Below are positions 8,001-11,661 of a stretch of DNA of 11,661 bases, piece after piece. Location: positions 137,633-149,293 of the forward strand of contig LSYV01000104.1 in the NCBI GenBank assembly GCA_001584585.1. Direction: 5' to 3'. Each line of letters begins with the position of its first letter. Positions within the stretch are counted from its first letter, which is position 1. This DNA is from Gonium pectorale (Eukaryota; Chlorophyta; Chlorophyceae; Chlamydomonadales; Volvocaceae). Made by a program: the position numbers and the translations under genes. The notes under the pieces were generated by a model. That model was given only the letters and a program-made list of their open reading frames with translations. It had not been told where the DNA came from and did no database searches.

Positions 8001-11000
8001 ACGCGATCATGGTTGTGCTCGACAGCCGATAGGTGGGTAGCTAGATAGGTGGGTAGCTAGATAGATAGGTATGCAGCTGATGTTTTTTCCAGCGGTTGGT
8101 GACATCCATATATGCATGTATATACATAAGTGCAAAACAATAAGGCCGCGGGCCTACAAGGCGTTACATGCGCGCTCACAAGAGTATTCATCTACGGCTC
8201 TCTTACACTGGCGGTGTGAGCCAGGAGAAGTCTTATGACGTCAACATGCTCCTTTTCCGCGGCCGCAGAGAGAGCGCTCTCGATCTGCGCACACACACGA
8301 ACGGTGCAATGCACAGGGCAGGCTCGCCGTAATCATGAAGATGCACCGTACATGAGGCTAGAAGCCAAAGCAAGCCGACCGAATGCGGGTCATTACATTC
8401 GTCTTGCCTGCGTGGTGCCATCTTCGTTGACGTCCAGCAGCTTGCCGGCTCCGACGCTGGCCCCCTTGCGCAAGAGCAGCTGCACCACGTGGAGGTGGCC
8501 CTCGGAGCACGCCAGGATCAATGGAGTCTCCTTGGCCTGCAGGCTCGCGTTGCAGGCCAAGAACACGCTATTACAACAGACCACTGTGTGTCCTTGTCAT
8601 CATGCACATGCATGCGGATCTGGAGCTCATCCATCGTAGCAGCGCGTGCTCGATCTACCTGGGAGATCGCGCTGCAGTAATTGCTTACGAGCTGGTGCCG
8701 CAATTTCATAACTACAAGCACGTGTTTAACATAATAAGCTTGTACGAGAGCAGCAAATGCAATAAACAATTCTCCACATCACATACATGCGGCCCATAGC
8801 ATGTTTCTCGGGCAGTTCGTCAGTCGGCAGCTTATTCGTCGTTCAAATGCATAGGCAAGCAGATCGCATGCCCCCCGTATCGTACATTATTGGCTTGTTG
8901 GAGCATACTCTTGTCTTCAATAAGCAGCAGCTCAAGGGAGTCTATCGTCCCCGCTCGCGCCGCCTCATGGATGGGCAAGTTCCCTGAGCGTGTAAAGGAC
9001 AAAATTACTTGAAGCATACGCGCAGTGAACGATCTATCAAAAGTATACCTGCATGCTACTGGAACAATAGTTCGCAGCGGAGAACATGTCTGATAAGAAG
9101 TTCTAGCAAGTAAGAGTAGAGGATGAAGGCATTCGGAGTGTTCATCGGTTCGCACGCACCACTCTGATATATTCCATTGCACTGCGACCACTCTAGCTAG
9201 CTAGCTAGGGCCGTGCGTGCCTTGCCTCCAATGTCACACACCTGGGTCCGCCGTGCAACGTATAGTTTGCGAAGCACCTCGCTTTAGTAGAAGCTGCACA
9301 ATCTGTCTGTGGCCTAGCTTGCAGGCGCGAGCCAGGGGTGTCAGTCCATCCTTCTGTAGGATGAGGGGGACGAGGGGACTGTGCTCACGAAGGTGGAGTA
9401 TGTGCAATGAGGAGCTGTTTCGGTCATCGGTGAGCGGGGTGCAGGGGCAGGTGACCAGTTCAACAGCCATGCCTGGCAGGTAGACACAGTATCTATCTAG
9501 GCCGGTGGGCTAGGCGAACAGCAGGACTGCTTGAAGTCGAACCAACAGCAAGGGCTGCGTGCGTTGAGTCGAACGTACAGCCGACTGTTTGTAGGCCCAA
9601 CTGTTTTACATAGGCCCAAATTAACAACGGGACCCTTGTAGGCCTGAAGCAAACCTTACGGGACTGTTTGTATTTGTATCCTGTTTGACCGTGGTGATCC
9701 CCTTGGTCAGGCATGTATGAGCACTACTGCCCTAACCGTATGCGTCCTACACTCTATGCAAACGCCCAAACCTATCTCTGTTGCTCATGCAACCAGCTAA
9801 TACGCTATCTAGTAGGATGGACCACATTTGCTTGGGGAAGGTTGTGGGGTGGGCAGGTGGGGCCATTCCATTGGGCCCCAGCCACTGATATGTATTTAAG
9901 GTGTAATGAAATGCCCAGGCCTTGAACACTCCTGTTGGCCCAATTATTGCAGTCGGGTGCATGTATGTGGGAATGTGACAACGCACACAAACAAGAATGT
10001 TGACATACACATTTACTCACGCGGGAAATGCCATCCAGCATTCCTGGGTCGTTGCGGCTCAGCAAGAGCTCCACGATGGGCATGTGCGTGTGGCCCCTGT
10101 CAATAGCATCGTGAAGTGGTTTGAAAGGGTCCTGGGGCGGGACCGGCAGGAAGGAACTGAAAGTCAGGATGAGGTAACTTTCAATCGGCTAGCTGTGGGT
10201 CGCTCAAATCCCTTCCAAGCATGTGCATATCAAAGCCATCCTTGGGTGCCTGCATGCGTATGTCTGCATTCATGCTGTGGCTACGCCCGTTACACGAAGC
10301 GAGAGCACCACCCAAAGGATTGTGTCGCTGATTGATTGTCTGAGACGGTCTCGCCAAACATTTAATGCAAGGGCTACATGCAACTGAAGCTAGCATGCAG
10401 TGTTGAGCTCAGCAGCTTCGCTATGCAATAGAGTGCATAGCTAGCCATCATTTCACGGCTGTGATGCATCGATCGCTCGCTCACAGGCGGCATGGCCTAA
10501 TAATGCCGTACATGGCGTCACTCTGTGCCATGCATGCACTCGGTGGCTCAGTTGCTACTACCAAGCTCAATCTACCTACAAACCTTTGCACATATCATCT
10601 ATCTATATATCTATCCATCTATCCACAGCGAGTCTGTCTGGGCGGCGCCGCCTAAATCAATTAGACAGCACACCACCACTCACGCTTGGGTCGTCACTCA
10701 GCGCAGTCCCTGCAAGCAGGAGCTCTTGTAAAATGTCGGGGCGACCTTTCGTGACTGCCCAGCCGATGGGCTGGACGCCCTCTGCACTTAGGGGGTGCAC
10801 CTTGGCTAGCCTGCACAGCAATGTATGTTGCAGCGCACAAACAGCTTGGTGTTTCTCGTTCAATGCCTTGAGTAGCGGCACGTTCGCACGATTGGAATGT
10901 ATGTAGAAAGGACATACAAGATACGTGTGCGAGGCTGACTCACCATCTGCGGAGTCCGGTCTCCGACATCTTCTGTCCCTTTTCGTACGTTTCTGCCATC

Positions 11001-11661
11001 CATGAAAGAAGGGAGCCGCCTCCGCCAGCGCAGCATTGGAAGCACCCAGACACGACTCGCCAATAAAGCTCCAAGTTGATCTGCAATGAAGCCAACTCAA
11101 GAGGCCAATCACGAGCAATGAAACAGCAACGACTACGGCACGGTGCGTGCTGATTGTCTCCCTCATCCCATTTGTCTCCCTCGTCCATCTTTCACATACT
11201 TCACATTCGTCAGCTCATAAGGCAACCTGGCTCGGATTGCAAGGTTCGCCTTGAACGGCAATTAAAGGCGTCAGCGCTTGCGTTATCAGACACCAATAGG
11301 CTTGTGACCGGTAATCAAAGATGGGGCGTACGGGCGGAGCGAGGCGGCCGCCTGTCCGCCCATGCTTGCTTTGGGCTGATTACCTGGATCCGGAGCAAGT
11401 TGTTCTCGACGACAATCTGGAGAAACGCGACGATCCTCCACGCAAGACCCATGCCAAACAGGATCCCGCAGGCCTCGCCGAAGTAGCGGTCGCAGCTGCG
11501 CGCGTTGAGCGTCCGTAGCACCCGCATGAAGGCGAGCGCTTCCTCCGTCCCGAACTCATCATCGCCTGGGATAGATTCAAACGCAGGTAAAGGCTCGCTG
11601 ACAGCGATACGAGACGGGCTAAACTGGTGAATGCTTCCTCGGCGGCGTGAGAAAGTGAGGG
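4629..11661 (-). CDS. Ankyrin-repeat protein with N-terminal hydrophobic segment, 15 exons, 5'-partial
   Basis: Reconstructed join on the minus strand, 5' to 3': 11661-11384, 11080-10944, 10810-10684, 10131-10021, 9353-9242, 8983-8886, 8536-8408, 7990-7886, 7649-7530, 7098-6966, 6567-6470, 6248-6150, 5769-5671, 5418-5314, 5030-4629 (stop TGA). Exon lengths and phases agree at every junction and give 716 residues in the window. The order is a hydrophobic segment near residues 64-84, a Cys/Gly-rich linker, about twelve ankyrin repeats (roughly residues 140-580), then an unrecognised C-terminal region of 133 residues. Ankyrin repeats are protein-binding helical solenoids, so a scaffold or adaptor role, possibly at a membrane, is an inference and no partner is visible. 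The true start lies beyond the right edge. A two-gene reading, split between the second and third exons, is possible because unspliced exon 2 meets a TGA exactly at its donor. The ankyrin identity is secure; the upstream linkage is less so. Confidence 0.8.
5314..5418 (-). CDS. Ankyrin gene exon 14: last, degenerate ankyrin repeat
   Basis: The acceptor is GCCCAAAATCAG and the donor GTAGAT. There are 35 codons, phase 0 to 0. [20 protein letters not shown], then [15 protein letters not shown]. It keeps the DGxxPLDLA and [10 protein letters not shown] helices but lacks the usual Gly-His turn, as expected for a capping repeat at the end of an ankyrin stack. Confidence 0.87.
5671..5769 (-). CDS. 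Ankyrin gene exon 13: canonical 33-residue ankyrin repeat
   Basis: The acceptor is GTACACGCTCAG and the donor GTGCGT. The exon has exactly 33 codons, phase 0 to 0. [20 protein letters not shown], then [13 protein letters not shown]. Both borders fall at the same place in the repeat as those of exon 12 (the residue before G-x-TPLH). Confidence 0.93.
5770..6149 (-). other. Ankyrin intron 12 (380 bp)
   Basis: The donor is GTACAA and the acceptor GTACACGCTCAG. On the plus strand CAGCATGTTGCTACAACTAG and GAGCTGTTGTTACAACTAAC (about 5860-5904) share GTTGxTACAACTA, a short direct repeat. Nothing else seen. Confidence 0.65.
6150..6248 (-). CDS. Ankyrin gene exon 12: canonical 33-residue ankyrin repeat
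   Basis: The acceptor is GGGTGCTACAG and the donor GTACAA. The exon has exactly 33 codons, phase 0 to 0. [20 protein letters not shown], then [13 protein letters not shown], matches the ankyrin consensus nearly everywhere. It shares 21 of 33 residues with exon 13, suggesting a duplication of one repeat exon. Confidence 0.93.
6470..6567 (-). CDS. Ankyrin gene exon 11: one ankyrin repeat
   Basis: The acceptor is GCGTATATTGCAG and the donor GTAGGC. The exon is 98 bp, phase 1 to 0, encoding 32 codons after a split Gly. [20 protein letters not shown], then KLNTRFVSD, is an ankyrin repeat with CIHYAA for PLHxAA. Confidence 0.87.
6568..6965 (-). other. Ankyrin intron 10 (398 bp)
   Basis: The donor is GTGCGT and the acceptor TATATTGCAG. 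Minus-strand frames stay open for some distance past the donor, but with no ankyrin motif. Nothing else seen. Confidence 0.65.
6966..7098 (-). CDS. Ankyrin gene exon 10: ankyrin repeat with long acidic loop
   Basis: The acceptor is CCCCCATTCAG. There are 44 codons plus one base, ending before donor GTGCGT (phase 0 to 1). [20 protein letters not shown] is a clear ankyrin core. The following loop ([20 protein letters not shown]) is longer than normal. A second possible donor, GTGGGT, lies four bases upstream but would leave phase 0, which does not fit exon 11. Confidence 0.85.
7099..7529 (-). other. Ankyrin intron 9 (431 bp)
   Basis: The donor is GTGCGT and the acceptor CCCATTCAG. It contains the 24-bp palindrome described separately and several GCATGC motifs. 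No coding signal seen. Confidence 0.65.
7413..7450. repeat. Near-perfect palindrome in ankyrin intron 9
   Basis: Positions 7419-7442 are a perfect 24-bp palindrome with core GTCGCATGCATGCGAC. The arms extend further as CTGGCG on the left and CGCCAG on the right after a 3-bp shift (an extra CGT/ACG unit on the right). A related GGCGTCGCATATATATG follows directly. It has no spacer, so it could extrude as a cruciform, or form a hairpin in the pre-mRNA. Confidence 0.8.
7530..7649 (-). CDS. Ankyrin gene exon 9: degenerate ankyrin repeat
   Basis: The acceptor is GGACACGCAG and the donor GTGCGT. There are 40 codons, phase 0 to 0. It begins [19 protein letters not shown] and ends [15 protein letters not shown]. 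The SPLDLAI helix and the LRVLL helix are recognisable. The usual GH turn is replaced by a longer basic loop ([14 protein letters not shown]), so this is a diverged repeat or an insertion inside one. Confidence 0.75.
7886..7990 (-). CDS. Ankyrin gene exon 8: one ankyrin repeat
   Basis: The acceptor is GGGTGTGCAG and the donor GTAGGT. There are 35 codons, phase 0 to 0. [20 protein letters not shown], then VRKGADIS, fits an ankyrin repeat with PPLY for TPLH and LLRHW in the turn where a Gly-rich loop is usual. Confidence 0.85.
7991..8407 (-). other. Ankyrin intron 7 (417 bp), GC-AG type
   Basis: It starts GCAAGA after CAG and ends GGGTGTGCAG. Besides the 16-bp tandem repeat it has a TATATGCATGTATATA-like palindromic stretch near 8109-8126. 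No coding signal seen. Confidence 0.65.
8028..8069. repeat. 16-bp tandem repeat in ankyrin intron 7
   Basis: GATAGGTGGGTAGCTA occurs twice head to tail (8028-8043 and 8044-8059), followed by a degenerate GATAGATAGGTA. It lies 38 bp from the exon 8 acceptor, so on the transcript it gives a CTATC/CCACC-rich run where a branch site and pyrimidine tract are expected. Confidence 0.8.
8408..8536 (-). CDS. Ankyrin gene exon 7: ankyrin repeat with extended loop, probable GC splice donor
   Basis: The acceptor is AGCCTGCAG. The exon is phase 0 to 0 with 43 codons. [20 protein letters not shown], then LLRKGAS, is canonical. It is followed by a longer than usual loop ([16 protein letters not shown]). 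At the end, CAG is followed by GCAAGA and no GT donor keeps the frame: the next GT (GTAATG, 11 bases further on) would leave the wrong phase for exon 8. I therefore infer a GC-AG intron here. Confidence 0.82.
8537..8885 (-). other. Ankyrin intron 6 (349 bp)
   Basis: The donor is GTACGA and the acceptor GCGAGCCTGCAG. No repeats of note and no coding signal; the open frames crossing it show no ankyrin motif. Confidence 0.7.
8886..8983 (-). CDS. Ankyrin gene exon 6: one ankyrin repeat
   Basis: The acceptor is TTTACACGCTCAG and the donor GTACGA. The exon is 98 bp: two bases that finish a Gly codon, then 32 codons. [20 protein letters not shown] follows the ankyrin pattern with I in place of the usual L of TPLH. 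The phase match with exon 5 (1 to 1) supports both borders. Confidence 0.87.
9193..9208. repeat. CTAG tetranucleotide microsatellite
   Basis: Four CTAG units in a row in ankyrin intron 5, 33 bp from the exon 5 donor. The unit is self-complementary. Confidence 0.85.
9242..9353 (-). CDS. Ankyrin gene exon 5: one ankyrin repeat
   Basis: The acceptor is CTCATCCTACAG and the donor GTGTGT after CCCAG. There are 37 codons plus one base (phase 0 to 1). The core [20 protein letters not shown], then LLKRGAS, is a near-canonical ankyrin repeat. The split Gly codon is completed by the first two bases of exon 6. Confidence 0.88.
9536..9672. repeat. Cluster of diverged direct repeats in ankyrin intron 4
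   Basis: ACTGTTTGTAGGCCCAA (9584-9600) is followed directly by ACTGTTTTACATAGGCCCAA, sharing one base. GACTGTTTGTA occurs at 9583 and 9662, GTAGGCC again at 9639, and AGTCGAAC at 9536 and 9567. This is the longest intron of the gene (667 bp), and the cluster could be the remains of a small repetitive element. No terminal inverted repeats or target duplication were identified. A 7-bp hairpin (TGGGGCC / GGCCCCA) lies further on at 9858-9880. Confidence 0.5.
10021..10131 (-). CDS. Ankyrin gene exon 4: one ankyrin repeat
   Basis: The acceptor is CCCGCCCCAG and the donor GTGAGT; the exon is phase 0 to 0 and has 37 codons. The core [20 protein letters not shown] followed by [11 protein letters not shown] matches the ankyrin helix-turn-helix pattern, with PLH starting helix 1 and IVELLLSR forming helix 2. 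Another AG lies about 20 bp upstream (CTGACTTTCAG). Using it would bring in a TGA in phase 0, so I rejected it. Confidence 0.8.
10595..10625. repeat. CTAT/ATCC simple repeat in ankyrin intron 3
   Basis: A run of imperfect ATCT and ATCC tetranucleotides. The rest of this 552-bp intron shows nothing beyond GCATGC-type short palindromes and a GATCGATCG-like stretch near 10470. Confidence 0.7.
10684..10810 (-). CDS. Ankyrin gene exon 3: first ankyrin-like repeat
   Basis: The acceptor is TTGCTGTGCAG and the donor GTGAGT. After the split Trp codon the exon encodes 42 residues, including [20 protein letters not shown], which fits the ankyrin pattern (xxxPLxxAxxxGxxxIxxxLLxxG) followed by LLAGTALSD. 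It leaves in phase 0. The reading frame stays open upstream of the chosen acceptor as far as 11166, so an unspliced or extended form of this exon is possible. Confidence 0.7.
10944..11080 (-). CDS. Ankyrin gene exon 2: Cys/Gly-rich linker
   Basis: The acceptor is TTCATTGCAG, preceded by a pyrimidine-rich run. The donor GTGAGT at 10943-10938 follows ...CGCAGATG. The exon is 137 bp, enters in phase 0 and leaves in phase 2, encoding 45 residues plus a split Trp codon (TG/G) completed by exon 3. It contains [10 protein letters not shown], a Cys/Gly cluster that could be lipidated or simply be a flexible linker. If the donor is not used, the frame reads TGG TGA and stops at once. The segment has no similarity I recognise. 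Its frame follows from exon 1 phase and is the only one that continues into exon 3 without a stop. Confidence 0.5.
11081..11383 (-). other. Ankyrin intron 1 (303 bp), with a hydrophobic open frame
   Basis: The donor is GTAATC and the acceptor TTCATTGCAG. One minus-strand frame starting with ATG at 11166 encodes [20 protein letters not shown] and stays open through exon 2, intron 2 and exon 3. It would add a hydrophobic leader to the ankyrin part if transcription began here. I prefer the spliced model because the phases close and the acceptor is good. Confidence 0.45.
11384..11661 (-). CDS. Ankyrin gene exon 1 in window: N-terminal part with a hydrophobic helix (partial)
   Basis: The frame is open from the right edge to the donor GTAATC at 11383 and gives 92 residues. 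A region rich in Ser, Pro and Glu comes first, then [19 protein letters not shown] and a hydrophobic stretch of about 21 residues ([20 protein letters not shown]) that could span a membrane. The pattern of an EAL motif, then YFG, then a Gly-rich helix ending in WRIVAFL loosely recalls the last transmembrane helix of ABCG (White-type) half-transporters. That is an impression only. No ABC ATPase motif is in the window. A splice acceptor inside this stretch (for example CCCAG near 11567) cannot be excluded, so the 5' end of the exon is uncertain. Confidence 0.55.

Noticed and set aside
9805..10083. Reading on past the exon 4 donor on the minus strand
   Set aside because: After the GTGAGT donor the product ([17 protein letters not shown]) is repeat-derived and leaves the ankyrin pattern; the splice to exon 5 keeps phase.
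1..11661. Bacterial-type systems: CRISPR array, operon, toxin-antitoxin, insertion sequence, tRNA or rRNA
   Set aside because: None of the expected signals was seen. The intron-split ankyrin gene marks the DNA as eukaryotic, and the short repeats are microsatellites or intron palindromes, not regularly spaced arrays.

Overview
The window looks like nuclear DNA of a eukaryote. Coding stretches are short, open and broken by introns with GT-AG borders (one probable GC-AG). The introns are AT-richer and carry GATA/CTAT/GCAT-type simple repeats. No bacterial operon structure, rRNA, tRNA or CRISPR array was seen. Both genes I can support lie on the minus strand. A probable plastid transit peptide on one of them points to a photosynthetic eukaryote, perhaps an alga, but I cannot name the lineage.

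Layout in the direction of transcription (right to left). Positions 11661 to 4629 hold most of an ankyrin-repeat gene, open at its 5' side at the window edge. I reconstruct fifteen exons whose reading phases fit at all fourteen junctions, giving 716 residues. The order is an N-terminal part with one hydrophobic segment, a Cys/Gly-rich linker, about twelve ankyrin repeats encoded almost exactly one per exon, and a C-terminal region of about 133 residues that I do not recognise. Introns are about 130 to 670 bp and carry simple repeats, a 24-bp perfect palindrome and a small cluster of diverged direct repeats. I see no further genes in them.

Positions 4628 to 2462 are the spacer between the genes. 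It should contain the 3' UTR of the ankyrin gene (two small hairpins lie just after the stop), then unassigned sequence, then the promoter and 5' leader of the next gene.

Positions 2461 to 246 hold the first two coding exons (279 residues) of a second gene that runs off the left edge. Its first 52 residues have no acidic residue and are rich in Ser, Ala, Pro and Arg, like a chloroplast transit peptide. The mature part is not one I recognise. The exons are separated by a very GC-rich intron of 1379 bp whose strand asymmetry flips in the middle.

Nothing shows the two genes working together; they are simply neighbours in tandem. The points most worth checking are the hydrophobic-segment/ankyrin fusion, the one-repeat-per-exon architecture, the two unrecognised domains, the GC-AG intron and the structured introns. 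All exon borders are read by eye from splice consensus, reading phase and repeat periodicity. No transcript or homology search was available.
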